Below, one piece after another: positions 32,075-45,069 of a DNA stretch of 64,000 nt. Each line of letters begins with the position of its first letter. Position 1 is the stretch's first letter. The stretch spans positions 434,001 to 498,000 of the forward strand of contig JAYKXP010000013.1 in the NCBI GenBank assembly GCA_037176845.1, in the 5' to 3' direction. The stretch comes from Paramarasmius palmivorus. Lineage: Eukaryota; Basidiomycota; Agaricomycetes; Agaricales; Marasmiaceae. The notes below the pieces were generated by a model. The model ran no database searches, was not told where the DNA came from, and saw only the letters and a program-made list of their open reading frames with translations. The translations under genes were made by a program, and so were the position numbers.

Positions 32075-34478
32075 TCAAAAAAGCTCCTCCTCTTCTGGCT
32101 TCCAATTCTTTGCCATATCCCAATATCCCTTTAGCTTCTCTCCCAGAACCTCCTTAGCCGCCGCATCTGTAGGACAATGCTTCGGTCTGAAGTTGTTGAA
32201 CTCCCTATGCTTCAACAAACCTTCCCAAACCAGCCAACACTTGTTATCCTCGAGAGACGTTGGACCTTCCTCATCACCATCCGTAGCTTTACCCTTCCCC
32301 TTGTCGGCTGATCCCTCAGCGCCCTCATCCTCCGCATCGCCGTTATCAATTTCCACATCATCACCTCTTGATCTCGCAGCCTCTGTCCAAGCGATTCGCA
32401 CCGTCATGAGACGCTTATAATTCCGTATAAACTTGGCCGCCCCTTCGACGTAGACCATACTGAAGTTCGGATTGAAGATACATACACCAGTGAGGTTGAA
32501 CTGTTCGGCGTTCTTGCGAACCTTGAATCGGTGTGCTGGATCGCTGAGTTTCTTGACCCTAAAAATCTTGTCAGCGTAATGGACCAGAGGCAAGAAGATG
32601 AAAGACTGACTTGAACACTGCACCATAAATACCCTTTTTCTCTTCGTCGATCTTCTTGGTTTCGACCTTCTCTCTTCTCTGTTCGTCCGTCAACTTGCGC
32701 TCCGCGTTCATCTTCTCATGCGTATGCTTGCGCATGGCTACCTCTCGTCGCACTTTCGCTTCCACTCGGGTCGGGTCCTGGACAGCATCTGAGGTCAAGA
32801 CCTTCATCAAGTTTGCGAGTCGGACTACGAGAGGTATTCAGTAAAGCTGGGGCTACACAGATTAGTAATTCTAGGTACCTTTCGGGGCGTCGGGAGGTAA
32901 AAGACCCATCTTGATCTTATCACGCTTGTCTTGTAGTTCGGCCGCACGTCGCAATTTGCGCATCTTCTTTTGTTCCTATACAAATCTGTTGGTCAACTGG
33001 ACTGGAAGCGATGTATGCAACTAACCTTCTTCGTCAGCATCAGTGGCTTGAGTGCCGCCTTATTCTTATCACCAGGTGCAGGAATAGGAATAGGATGTTG
33101 GATGTAAATCGTGATAGGGGAGTCGGCATTTCTAATATTGAGGTGCTCAAAGCCCATTGACAAGTCATCGTAATTCTTGTTGGGAAGCAAGGCCGCATCC
33201 CACCATTCAGCTTCAGGAGGAGGCGGTCGCTGGAGACGATGTCAGTCTTCCGAGCTGATTGATCAAAATATAAGTTACCTTGATATTTCTCTCAATACCC
33301 ATATCTCCATCCAAACCAGCTTTCCGAGCACTTTCAGCAATCCTTTGCTTCAGTGCTTCAAGTTGTTGCTCCTGCCGTAACTGGTTTCCAAGGGCAACAT
33401 ATTTGCCTTTGGGATTGAACCTGAAATTACGACCTGCCCTTTCCCGTGGGGCACCGTCGAAACCAGTGTCCTTCGACGCTGATGTTGACGCGTATGGGTT
33501 AGCTGTTTCAATGATAGGGACAGGTGGCGTTGCCGGTGCGGGTGTAGGAGCATTCCGTGCATTTGCCTACGAAGAGAATCAGAACTGGGCCGTGAAAATA
33601 ACATCTCTGACAAACCTTTATCGATGCAAACTTAGGTTGCATAGGCTTATATCGGTCCTTCTTCGATTGAGGTGCCGTGGGTGTTTGATCCAACAATAGA
33701 GGATGTGCAGTCATCTTTAATCCGGAACCTTGCTGTGCAGGCTCAGGCAAACGATTCTTGTTTTTGCCGGTTTGTGGCATTGACTAAAGGTCCAGGAAAT
33801 CAGTAAAGCGGACCGATGAATGATACATGAAACGAATATACCATGTAGGGATTATCCTTGACTGCCAACTTGCTCTGATACTCTGCGACCTTTCGTTTGG
33901 CTTCCGCGACCCGTCTGGCAATGTCGTCCGTAACGCCGGTAGCGATAGGTGTGCCTGGAGTACCAGGAGCAGGAGACCCAGTGGCTGGTGTTGGTCCACT
34001 AGAAACCGCTGGGGAAGGGATTTTGGGTATCGTGGTCGGTGCCTTCGGTGTTGGCGCTTGTATAGGGACGGTCATGGTTCCAGCACCAAGAGCATTATTC
34101 CGCATGGCAGCCACTTTGGCAGCAATTTCAGCACGCTTCTTTGCAATGATTGACGCATCTGGTATTGCCTGCCATAAACTCGTTCAGTCAAAAGTCCAGG
34201 ACTGGTAGGCGTGACACGACTTACTGTTGCTGGCGATGAAGATCCATTGGTAGAGTTCTACGGGTAGAAAAGGTTATAGAGACACGTCAATAACCATTCT
34301 GAAGAATATAATCACCTTTGAAGAGACAAATTTGTACTCACATCGCTACAAAATGCAAAAACATAGCATTCGTCAGTCTCTGCTCCAGGTCAAAAAGCGA
34401 ACTAAGTACACACCTTTTCAGTTTCTTGCTGCTAGAGGGATCAGCACTAGTATCCAAAGGCCTTTTTCTGTCGCTCAT
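32075..34478 (-). CDS. PRP3: U4/U6 small nuclear ribonucleoprotein Prp3
   Basis: Ten exons (34478-34414, 34345-34342, 34258-34226, 34168-33842, 33783-33616, 33566-33279, 33229-33026, 32975-32879, 32824-32611, 32558-32075) give 627 residues. Prp3 is a core protein of the U4/U6.U5 tri-snRNP and contacts the U4/U6 duplex in the nucleus. The PRP3 domain is visible in NPKGKYVALGNQLRQEQQLE and PPPPEAEWWDAALL. It continues through YIQHPIPI, KKEQKKMRKLRRAAELQDK, IKMGLLPPDAPKVRLANLMKV and HEKMNAERKL. The C-terminal DUF1115 domain follows (FNLTGVCIFNPNFSMVYVEG and CWLVWEGLLKHREF, with an acidic insert between). The 4-base second exon is needed to keep phase. The alternative is a longer first exon ending at GTACTT and one larger intron. 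The gene is divergent from MRPL16. Confidence 0.93.
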
Positions 34479-34562
34479 CGTGACTGGCGTCCTTCAAGAG
34501 TGCATTCAGGTCAAGCGGAGTGGCCGTCGAGGGGGAAAGGTGTGTGCTTATGTAACGCAGAC
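34479..34562. promoter_or_regulatory. 84-base bidirectional promoter between PRP3 and MRPL16
   Basis: Only 84 bases separate the divergent start codons of a splicing factor and a mitochondrial ribosomal protein. No TATA element is evident. Confidence 0.45.
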
Positions 34563-35395
34563 ATGTTCTCCTTCTCCCTATCACGCTCCTTTCTTTCCTC
34601 GAGCCTTTCTTTCCGTTCGCCTTCGACATTTTCTTCCTCGAATGTCTCTAATCCTCTGACAATATTCACCCGAAACCGTGGTCAGCTTGCCCCGCGTCAG
34701 GTTAAATACCTCAAACGACACAAGGGCGTTATCCCAATTCCTACTGGCGGGTCTACCCGAGGGACAACACTCGCGTTCGGACAATGGGGAATCAGAATAA
34801 AAGGAAACGGAGCTAGATTCAGCGCAAAACAGCTGACCACCGTCGAGGAAGTCATAAAAAAGAAGTTGAAGGTTCTGAAGGGTGCAAAAGTCTGGTTGAG
34901 GGTCTTCCCAGATATCCCAGTTTGCATCAAGGTGCGTTACTGCTTCATTGATGTGGGGTGTGATACCTGAAGCTGTGCTACAGGGAAACGAAACTCGTAT
35001 GGGTAAAGGAAAAGGAACATTCGAATATTGGGCTACTCGGTGAGGACCGCCGGGACCTATCGATACTTGACGCGTCTGACACCTCCCATCAGTCAACCGA
35101 CTGGAAGAGTTCTATTTGAAATAGGTGGTGTGCCTATTCGAGAAGAACTGGCCCGCGAAAGTGAGTGAATACCTTCGGAAGCAATTTCAAATGTTCACTA
35201 TCACTTTTGGCAGTTCTTCGTCAAGCAGCGGCAAAACTTCCGACCAAAATGGAGTTTATCAGCAGAGACACACCTCCGCGGTTAGGGAACTTGGTTCTTC
35301 ATCCGCCAAAGCCCCCCAAGATAGACGTGGCTGTCGCAGATGCCTCAGCTGAAGGTACTCCTGAAACATCTGTCGGGCCTGTTACACCGTCGTAG
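34563..35395 (+). CDS. MRPL16: Mitochondrial large-subunit ribosomal protein uL16
   Basis: Four exons (34563-34931, 34984-35039, 35093-35160, 35214-35395) give 224 residues. The N-terminus MFSFSLSRSFLSSSLSFRSP is Ser/Phe/Arg-rich without acids, as in a mitochondrial presequence. The uL16 fold is shown by RQVKYLKRHKGVIPIP, LAFGQWGIRIKGNGARFSA, VWLRVFPDIPVCIKGNETRM, GKGKGTFEYWATR and GRVLFEIGGVPIREELARE. It should build the peptidyl-transferase side of the mitoribosomal large subunit. A proline-rich tail of about 35 residues follows the conserved domain. Confidence 0.93.
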
Positions 35396-35536
35396 ACAGA
35401 CAGTATACGGTATATTGTTCTTTGCTGAGTACGGTAACATAATTATAATACATATGAGCCCAAGATACCAAGAAATCACGAGAGCAACCAAATAGCAATG
35501 TCCTCAGAGTAAGACTAGAAAGCGAGCGAAAAGCTA

Positions 35537-38500
35537 TCAATGAACTACCGTAGTCGGATTCAGAAGGTCCCTCTGCCGTTGTTGCTTCTGCAGCTGTGCT
35601 TCCTGCTGACAACACGACAGCCACGCGAACCACATCATGGACCGCAGTTGCAAGACGTCCTCTTTCCAAGCCTTGCTTTGATTTTGCTCTCTGAACTCCC
35701 TCGTAAGCTTTTCACACCTCTCCACGTTCTCCGGGCTGACGAAATCGATAGCAACCTTTATGCAGTCCGCGAGGTTGACCACCTATGGAAAAATGTCAGT
35801 ATCAGATCAAGGTGCAACATCCGCGATTTTCATACCTGATGAGCCACACCAGCCGGAATGAAAATCGCTTCCCCAGGTCTTTGGTACACCCGATAACTCC
35901 GCACCTGATACTTCTGCCACAACTCCTCTCTGAGCTCCCTGTCCAGATACACCTGTTGGCTGTGTATCGGATCATGTTGGAACGTATTATGAAACTTCTC
36001 CCTCAAGAACTTTCTCAGCTTATCGCTATCCTCGCACCTAAACAAGTCCCAAGCAGCACATCCAGGCGAGCCATCAGGGGCAGGAGCAGCGTATGTCATG
36101 ATGTTGAGCGCATCCGCCATGTCCATATGCAACCTTGTCGAGCCTTTAGAACCTTTCTGATCGTGAGACGCCATGGCATTGTACATCTTAGGACCTTTTC
36201 AGGGAAATCAAGCGGAAAATAGAGAAAAAAAATCAGTGTGAATATGTAAAAATGGGTTTGAATATACCCACCCAAATCAGGCGCGACAGTGTTCTTGGGG
36301 AAGTGGCTGGCAATGTTCAACGCCCCATCTCTCCTAACGTAATTCGGAATAGGTACCGCTTTGCTGAAGTCCTCGTACAGCTCCGGAAACGCAGTTTTGA
36401 AATCTGTTGATGGTGGCCAGTCTTTCAGCTTCCATCTTCCTGGTCCAAGTGCCACGCCACCACCGGCGCTGCTTTGGTTCCCACCAACGCTGGAATCATC
36501 TGCTGGCATACGATGCGTATAATCGCCAAACTGCCGGAAGAAATCTCCGACAGTAACCCGCTTGTTCGTCTCAGTTTGACACTCAACGACGATGCAGGAC
36601 TGAGTGCCGTACTGTTCAATAAAGTAATCGGGTGTCCAGCTAATCCCGAAATTGTCGAGAACACCCTCCACGAGCAATGGTGTACCTTTGACCCAGTGGG
36701 ATTGGAACACAGGTAGAGTGAGATGAGGGAAGGGATATCGGGAAATTCTATATGCGGGGATCGAGTCTTTGGAACCAGATGGTAGAACAGGGTAATAGTA
36801 TTCGTCTGGGTCTGATTGAGAGGAAGAAGCTGGAGGATATGGTTGCGGATAAGAAAAGCGCTGACTCTGTGACCCTGAGGCTTCGAAATTAGCCGATCGC
36901 ATTGGAAGGAAGGCCCCTGTTTGCTGCTGGTACGAATGCACCAGAGGATATTCCGAGCCCGAGGATGTAAAGTTGCGTTCCGCCGTGCCCGTTGAACCAT
37001 TACCGCGTCCAGTATCGTCACTGCACCCCAGAACTACCTGCTCCATCTTTTGAATCGCTTCTTCGAGCTCCTTTTGATGGAACCTGGAGACTGGCGCAAA
37101 GTCTGCGGATCCGTGTTCATTTCGCTTCGTACATGTCAAGAAGAAGGGGTTGGAGTGTAGATGTTTGTCTTTTTTCTGTTGCTGTGAGCGCTTGTCTTCA
37201 GGTGTCATTCCCTCGGTTGGTCTGGAGATTTCGAGTACTTGAGCGTAGCATTCAGAGCAGCACTCCCGTCCACACTGACGGCACATCCAAGTACAGCAAA
37301 AAAGAGACGTCATGCAGGTGTCTGTGAGGGTGTCATGAGGATATTCAAACACGGTAAAGCTTGTACCTTGACTCACCACAGGTCGCTCTGACTTCGCTCT
37401 CTCGGGGCCGATAGATAATGAGCTCGCTCTGTGCATGACGTTCTTCTTGCTTCAACACCGGCAGAAGTGTTTTTGCAGTTACTTCCTGTGATGGATCACA
37501 GTCAAAATGATTTTATGAGATGAAGACAAGCCCGACCTTGGTCCTCTTTATCTCGTCCCAGCCCAAGTTCAAATTCCAGGTAGTCGGAAATTGCATCGAT
37601 GGTACTTCTGCTTTTTGATGTTTGGCGAAACCGAACCCAACAACGTTCTGTTCGTCATCTTTCATGAACATTCGTATGCCTTGAAAGCGACATGTATCGC
37701 CTGCCCAGCGGCGCGTACAGGATACGCAGCGAGGGAACGGCTTGTCTTTGTATTTATGGGACATGCAACGGGCGATCTGTACTTCGGTTTGACATGTTTG
37801 ACCACCGAGGTTGCGATTGAACTCTACGGGCGTCGATCCTTTTCCTTTTCCGTTGGTGTTGGGTACAATATAAGAGACCGCGGATGGTGTTATGTTTCCC
37901 TGGGCTACAAATGGAGTATCAGTTTCACTGTGTTATTGCCTAGCAAGCTACACGTTTGCTGACCAGCTTGTGCGACAATGTTAGCCGTCTCGTTACGCTT
38001 CTTGGTATGAAAACCTCTTTTAGAACCTGACGAATTCGGGGGCCGTGTACCTGTAAGCAAAGAAGTAAGTCTTTTGAGCGATGACGACGATGAAGTCACT
38101 CACTGTTACTGCCTGACCCTTCACTTCCCATCTTCTTCTGCTTCTTTGAAGAAGAATCATACCCCTCGTCTGTAACCGATGAAACACTTCGTTTCCGCGG
38201 CACTTGCGCGTGACCGTTTTCTTCTGGGTGGTGTTGCTGTAGCTGGTAAGGGATCTGTTGGTATAATTGCGGATCGCGGGAAACACCGCCGCCGCCGCTG
38301 TTCGAGAACCCACTGTAACCTTCTGGAGGCATTGCAGTCTTTTGGGCGAGAAGGCGAATAGATGCCCGCTCTGATGATTGGTGAACGGAAGGTGTCATGA
38401 ACGAAGGATCCTGGTAAAAGCTGGGTTGATTGGCATGAGAATAGGCTGGATATTGCTGTTGTTGCTGTTGCTGTTGCTGTTGCCAGATATTACCGCTGTA

Positions 38501-38650
38501 TGACGGGGGAGGATGGTGGTGGTGATGGTAAGAGTACTGTCCGATATTGTTCGCACGAGTGGTCGCCGAGGAGGACTGTACGTGACGGTGCTGAGCGCCT
38601 TGAGGATTTAGGAGCTGACTAATTGCCGTCTTCTTGTCTGCCGCCGCCAT
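35537..38650 (-). CDS. JmjC-domain protein, KDM3/JHDM2-type histone H3K9 demethylase
   Basis: Seven exons (38650-38104, 38050-37964, 37904-37537, 37485-37377, 37321-36272, 36194-35836, 35782-35537) give 921 residues. The N-terminus is disordered, with a polyglutamine run and a polyhistidine run. Two cysteine-rich zinc modules follow: RCVSCTRRWAGDTCRFQGIR, and CDTCMTSLFCCTWMCRQCG through CCSEC. The JmjC core has KLKDWPPSTDF, PNYVRRDGALNIASHFP and GPKMYNA. Iron ligands are H743 and D745 in RLHMDMADALNIM, with the distal H839 in GVAHQ. This order matches the KDM3 family, which removes methyl groups from H3K9 in the nucleus using Fe(II) and 2-oxoglutarate. Start choice: the first true ATG is at 38650. 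The frame above it lacks ATG. Confidence 0.88.
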
Positions 38651-40423
38651 CGTATCCGACGATGAGCTCAACTGCTTTGGACGACGCCGACGACGCGCGT
38701 CGACAACGGACTAGATGAAAGTAAAGAAGAAGGAAATGAAGGAGTATGCACGTCAAATCTAGCTTTTCTCGGAAACACTGGCTTTTTCTCATCATCGGGC
38801 TTTCAAACTATGGAACTTCTGCCGAATCAGAATCGATCTAACCTCTCAAGTCAAACCCCCGTTCTAATAATGATTTAACCCTCGACTCGTGGTACCTGCA
38901 AGGCTGTTTTCTATGCATCACTTCTGCAGCTTCACAGCCGCAAGGAATTTTAGTGACCCCTCTCACAACTCTAATGGCAAGCCTCCATTGTCATCGGAGG
39001 TCAGCAAAAACCGGAAACAACTCAATAAGCTGTATGCGATGTCAGAAGTACTTCGAATTCGCGCGAGGTGACATGATATCACATACACCGCAGGGTCTTG
39101 ACGAAATTTTCCTGGCCCCAAGGAACGGCACCACCCCTCTGTTTGTCATGCATTCCACTGGTCATTCTTGATGGAGCAGCAGACCGTTCTATCCACGCGT
39201 TGTGACAATCAAAGAACGAAATGGTAACTTGCTCTCCCTTTTTGACGAATATCATTCACTCAAAAACCTTGCCCAACAACTAGTACTCCCGCGTCGGAAC
39301 GGCTACCCCTAGATCGGATCGAATGGCGAAGGAGGCTCAATGGGAAAGGAAGACCAAACCCAGAGTCTCTATGCATCAAGCTGTCAACTCCATGAAGGTT
39401 CGCAGCTTTATACAGTTACCGGACCCTCGAGCATCAAACACAGACGTTCTAACGAAGCCTAACTGTGCGCAAGATTGGTGTACTGGCCATGGTAGTATTG
39501 TGTGCAGTATGAACTAGTGTGTCCCACGGCCGCGGTAGCCTAACGCTTTTTGGTTTCATCAACGGCCGCAAGCATGTGTTTTCTACTTGCGTATGGCCGA
39601 GGATCGAATGTCCAACGAATAGAACATTCGAAAACGCAGGATTCAGAACACGAAAACCATATGCTACGCTACATCCCCGTCGGACCCGAATGACAATCAC
39701 TATTAAGTCGGTAAGCAATTCTTATGTGGTACAGACTTTCAATTTATGTTCATTAGCCTGGTCCCTGCACTCGCGGAATTTGGCCGGTGTGTCAGTCAGG
39801 CTTTCTGATATGCAAACACCACTCCGTGTCGAACAGAATAGTCACACTCACGGCACATTTTCACCATCTGCTACCGATTCCACTTAGATCTCGCGACAAT
39901 TATGCTTCCCGAATCCCGCGTGTATGTATTAAGAACTGATCCTGGACCAGAGAGAGATAGAAGGGACTAGCTACCACATAAGTACAACAAATAAAACACC
40001 TCAACGAAAATCAACAAAGAACCCATAAGTAGATGCAATGGATGGATGACGTATAGGGTATGCACGAAAATGAACATGTACAGGGAATCAGATATGAGTT
40101 GTATGTTAAGTGATGAGGTAGCTGACGTATGAGGAATGTACAGTGAGAAAAGAAAAGGAACAGTCAAGTAGAAGTGTGAATGATTGACGATAGGAAAGAA
40201 AGGAATGTACAACAGAAAAAGCGACAAGCACGCACGAGATGACATCACAAAAAATCCGAAGGAAAAAAAAAGAGGAACATACATAGGCCCAGCACATACC
40301 ACACGCTCGCCACACCGATCAGAGGAACACACGACGCAAGTACTCGGCAGCCCTGCGACTTATCGGATAGTAGTGCCACCACAACAATACGGCCCACCCC
40401 AGTCCCAGAGCTGCCCACCCCCG
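38651..40423. other. 1.8 kb intergenic region between JmjC gene and SSK1
   Basis: No gene is supported. The left part should be the JmjC promoter and the right part the SSK1 3' flank. Short open frames on both strands lack introns, codon bias or family features. Confidence 0.4.
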
Positions 40424-43400
40424 TCATCTATAATTTCCATGAGCAACTTCACCTTGCCCGTCGTTCGCACCAGAAGCCTCCCCAGAAGTGTCTAAGGAAG
40501 CTTCAGGAATAGCTTTAGCTTTTGTCTCATCACTGTTCCCAGATGAACGTTGTTGGTCGACCCCTTCTCCCTCTCCTGTACTCACGGAGAGATCACCTGT
40601 CATACGAACACAAACTTTAGATCAGATTCTCACTCAGGAACAGTTAAAACAGAAATAAAAAATGTCGTGGAATACAGTTCATGAACCACTTACTCGGTGG
40701 AGATGGAGTTGGCGTGTTAATCTCGACTGCATCCTTTTTCTCGACCGGAGACTCAATGCCATTGGACACTGCGCTGGAGTGCGCCTCGCCCTTGTCTATG
40801 CCAAGACCTGAGATAAGCTATACTGACCTCAAAGATATGTCGTGCAACTCACCGGTACGATTGGCTGTGGTAGAAGCCCCAACTCGATCAAGATCACCGC
40901 GAGTATCAGCGTTCCCATTTTGACTTGATTCCCAGGCCAGTGGATTGGGACTATTACCCGCCGCAGACGACAACGAGGATGAGGACGATACAACACCCAA
41001 CGACTGCTGCTGAGACAAAATCATTCTAGACTGTGATGCCGCAGTGCGTGGTGAAGTTGGCCGGCTGGGTGGTTTGCCTGCGTCCTGACTTGCGCTTCGT
41101 GAAACAGCCTGAGGTGATGCTGACGATGGACCACCGCCCGTACTACTGTTTGAGATGTTCCTCTCTCTCGGAACATGTAGCCTTTCTGCAACAGTCCTCG
41201 CCTGGTTCGCCTGGCTTCGCGCCATTTCTTGGGGTACCAGATCTGCCCACATTTGCAAGGCCTTGATCGACCCCCACTCGATCAGCTTGTTGTTCAGCCA
41301 CAACAAGGAGACCGGCTTTGTCAGGAAATCGTTGCATCCCGCAGCAAGAGCCCTGAGTCGATCAGCCTGCGAAGAAGAGGCAGTCAAAGCGACAATGATC
41401 ACCGACGAGCGATAAGGTGAGGCAGCAGAACGTGTTGTTTCCGATGTATCTGATGGGGTAGACGGTCCTGGTGCGGCATTGAGTTCCCGTGCGGGTGTTG
41501 AGGGGGGAAAGCCTGAATGGCCATTGTGCTTCTCTATTCTCCGAATTTCAATCGTAGCTTCAATCCCGTCCATGACTGGCATGACAATGTCCATCTAATC
41601 AACGACAAGTCAACAGCTTTAACTTGACCAGGTGATTAAATATACATACCAGGATAAGGTGGAAATCCCCACTGCGCCACTTCTCCACGGCCTCTTTTCC
41701 ATTTGCAGCGACGTCGTACTTAACTTTCTTCTTTTTCATAAACGTGCAAAGGATAGTCCGATTTATCGGATTGTCTAGAAGGGAAACCCCGCGTGAACTT
41801 CTAGGACTCAATGATCAAAGAAAGACGTACCGTCCACAATCAATACACTTATTGGTGGTACGATATTAGGGTCCGCTGGAGATTTTGCCTTCTTGGCCGA
41901 CTGAGAGGGAGCAAGGGCATTGCTATCCCGTCGTACTGTCGGCTTTCGCCCTAGACTAGGCGGAGCGTTCTGTTCGACACTAGGGGAGACTGGCGGTGAG
42001 GCGGACAAGGTGGGCTTCCGCAATGGTAGGTCGGCGCTTGCTCTCCGTGAAGGAGGTTGCATTGGCGCTTCTCCCGCTGTGAGAGGTGATGATGGAGCCT
42101 CGGAGACACGGGGAGATGAAGGTTTGCTCCTGATACCGGCCCTGGAACCCGATGGCCCTGTATGAGTATTGGAATAAGACGGCGCTCGATTGACTTCGTG
42201 AAGGGAAGAAAATGACATTTGTTGTGACTGATTGTCGCCTGAATTCGAGTTTATTGATGAGACAGATCCTTTGCGAGCACCGGACCCCACGGATAGATGC
42301 CCTTTGTCTCTTTCCATATGAGTAGATGACGGCGTCCTCGAAGCTCTGGCTTTGGGGTGGAAGAATATTCCTGCAGGCTGACCATCTGGACTTTGAATGA
42401 CGAGACCTGTAGAAGGCGAATGTCCTAGGTTCGATACCGGTTCGCTGAAGTACTCTGCAGGATCGGGAATAGCGAGGGGTGATGATGAGTGTCCGTGTCC
42501 TTCTCCGTTTACTTTTGCTGACCGATCTGAATTAGAACGGGACCCAGTAGGTCTGTGTGTGTTGTTTGGTGACTTTGGGCTTGTGTTACTCGTCGAAAAG
42601 CCATAGAAGAACGAGCCTCCGTTCGTATGAACATTCGGTGTTCCAGGCGTGGTTGCGATGGGCGAGAAGAACGGATCTACAAGTGGTTTCATGACCGCGC
42701 TATGTAAAGCCGTCAAAAATCGCCGCGGACCAGCCGGCTTTGGAATGATCATGACTTCTGGTATAGGGAAGGGAATGCCTTGATAGGAACTGAGCATGGA
42801 CTGGACCGCGTCTTTCGTGACCTTAAAGTTTGAAAGGCTAGTGAAGTGAAGGATAACCGCTGGGTTACTGTAAGAAGAGGTAGCGATAGGGGTCTGCTGT
42901 GCTAAACGAGTGACTTGGGGAGTGGATCTTGGGCGATGGTGCGAGGCCAAGGAAGGTCGTTTTCTAAAGTTGGTATCCGGACGGAGCGCCTGGAGGCGCT
43001 CTTTGAGAACGCTAACATCGTCGTCGATGAAAATGAAGGAAAGAGGCTGAGCCTTTGGTTGCCTAGGCTCTGCTTTTGGAACACCAGGCGGGTAGCCTTC
43101 TGGAGCCAGTGCAGATGTAGGGCTTGAAGGGTGTGCCTCAGGGAGGCTTTCAACACCTCCTTCAGCATTGATGTGACTGACATCCATTCCCCACGCAGTT
43201 AGATAACTCGTCAGGCGATGTGCAAAGGCGCCATTAGAGTTGGCGTAGAGATGAACTTTCTTCCCTTTCAGGCTATCCGCGAACGTTGTCAGCTGCTCTA
43301 AAGACGGTTCGGACCCTATAGCTTCACTACTTGCCGTCACAGTGGCGGGAGTATCAATAGGGGGTGACCCAGCTTCCAGCGCAAAGGTCACACGAGACGT

Positions 43401-44660
43401 ACGACCCGTTGGAGTCTCCACGTCCGTGTCTAGTGAGGCTCCAACCTTGAGCAGGAGTCGCCGTATAAGCAAGGTAGAAAAGCTTGGGAGTGAACGAGAG
43501 CTGATATGGTTGGCTCCCTCAGGGTGTTCTGTGATACCAAACTTATGGTGCACCTCTACAACACATTGGAGCGACCCTTCGAGGTCGACTGGCGTATCCT
43601 TGAAAGGATCATCCTCGTCGATTTCGGAAGTGGAAGCATCTTGTCGTTTAGATGGCGGTGAACGAATGAAAAGCCCAATTTCGAGGGTGTCAGCTCGATG
43701 GGCAGTAGCAAGGACTTGTCGAATAATCTGAGGGATATTATGGTCAGTACGACAGCCGAGTACGATAAGAGATAGGGTACGCACATGTAGGAGCAAATAG
43801 GATAGTGCAGATTCGTCACCCTTGACCCATACGTGCTTCATTCCAACGTCTCCATGATACAAGACCAAATCGACTCCTACTTGCGCAGCTGCACCACTAA
43901 GCGCATCGCCCGTGCTCTGCAAAAGTTCTCCGATATCAAAGTCATTATGCCTCGCACTCGACGGAAACAACGATTCCACGTCCTCTCCTAAGCTATCCGA
44001 GGATCCACCGCAGAACGTTGCCATATTAGCAGAGATATAGTTTAGATTTTTCATGGCCGTGAACATTGCTGACATTGAGGGTGTGGGGACTGCTAAGGCG
44101 CATGCGGCAAACTGTTCCTTGGCTGGATCTAGGACTTGGGAAGGGGAGATTTGAAGCATAGTCTGAATGACCATCTGAACAGAGTCTGCGAGCTCTAGAG
44201 ATAGTTCTCTGAACTGAGGTAGCACTGTTGGGTCAGGTTGTAATGGCTTCGAGGGTCTATGTGGATGCTGAAGATGACCGAGTTGCGAAGGAAGAGGTAG
44301 AGAGAATGCACGAGAGAATCGGGGCTGGGTAGGAGGTGAAGAATTCATGCCTTGAACTGGTGGTCTTAGACGAGGTATTGGAGGTGAATGGTTTGTATCG
44401 AAAGTATCGGCTGCTTCTAGCTCGTGTCCCGACTCATCCGCCGAGAAATCTGTCTCTCCAGAATCTGAGGAGCTGAGAGCAGGCCGTTCTGACGAAGGTG
44501 GAACAGGAACTGGGAGATTGCTGTCTGCCTGCGATGGATATTGGATGCTAAACTTGTTGTTGAAGGGGGGTATATCCAAAATGACTGCGTCCTGGCCCAG
44601 ATATTCTCCTTCACCCTTTGCAGGGACAAGCCGAACTGCGGATAATTTTGGGCTATCCAT
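40424..44660 (-). CDS. SSK1: Response regulator SSK1 of the HOG osmostress phosphorelay
   Basis: Six exons (44660-43785, 43727-41831, 41774-41650, 41594-40853, 40795-40694, 40596-40424) give 1,304 residues. The N-terminal 900 residues are mostly disordered. Between them are conserved helical and beta segments (QFRELSLELADSVQMVIQTM, VDLVLYHGDVGMKHVWVKGD). The receiver domain begins at about residue 919. It has the acidic pair D924/D925 in LIVDDNPINRTIL, the phosphoacceptor D968 in LMDIVMPVMDG, the threonine in VALTAS and the lysine K1059 in FLTKPVSL. A roughly 30-residue Ser/Pro-rich insert lies inside the receiver. Ssk1 takes phosphate from Ypd1 and, when unphosphorylated, activates the Ssk2/22 MAPKKK. 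The first true ATG is at 44660. Confidence 0.92.
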
Positions 44661-45069
44661 TCCAAACTCGACGCCTCGACTCTCTCCGGGTTGCTTCGCC
44701 GCCAAAATTCAAGGGCAGAATCAGCGTCTCAGAACCGAAACGCCAGCGTAGAAATCGACGGGAATAAAGACTGTAAGCACCGCCAGCAGGGGCGGTTATG
44801 CCAGTCGGGTGAATGGGGAAGGGCAAGGTCCTGAATGAATTATCAGGCCAAGTTGCTATACTGGTTAACTGTACTCTTCTCGCACACGCGAGTCGCAAAC
44901 ATGTGGTTCAAACTTGGGCAAACATTCATTAATGACTCTCGACTACACATCTGCAAGTATGCAGAAGTCTGCTAGGTATAGGCGTATATACAGGGCTAGT
45001 AACAAGTATTCTCGCATCTGGATTTCAAAACTCAATTGGAACAGCACCAATAGATCCACTTGAAGAACC
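44661..45069. other. Intergenic region between SSK1 start and ARS2 end
   Basis: About 400 bases holding the SSK1 promoter and the ARS2 3' end. I see nothing else. Confidence 0.4.

Noticed and set aside
40184..40495. 103-codon plus-strand frame near the SSK1 3' end
   Set aside because: Its right part is antisense to the final SSK1 exon and the rest is low-complexity A-rich DNA.
41908..43731. Several plus-strand frames opposite SSK1
   Set aside because: Shadow frames of the Ser/Pro-rich SSK1 coding sequence.
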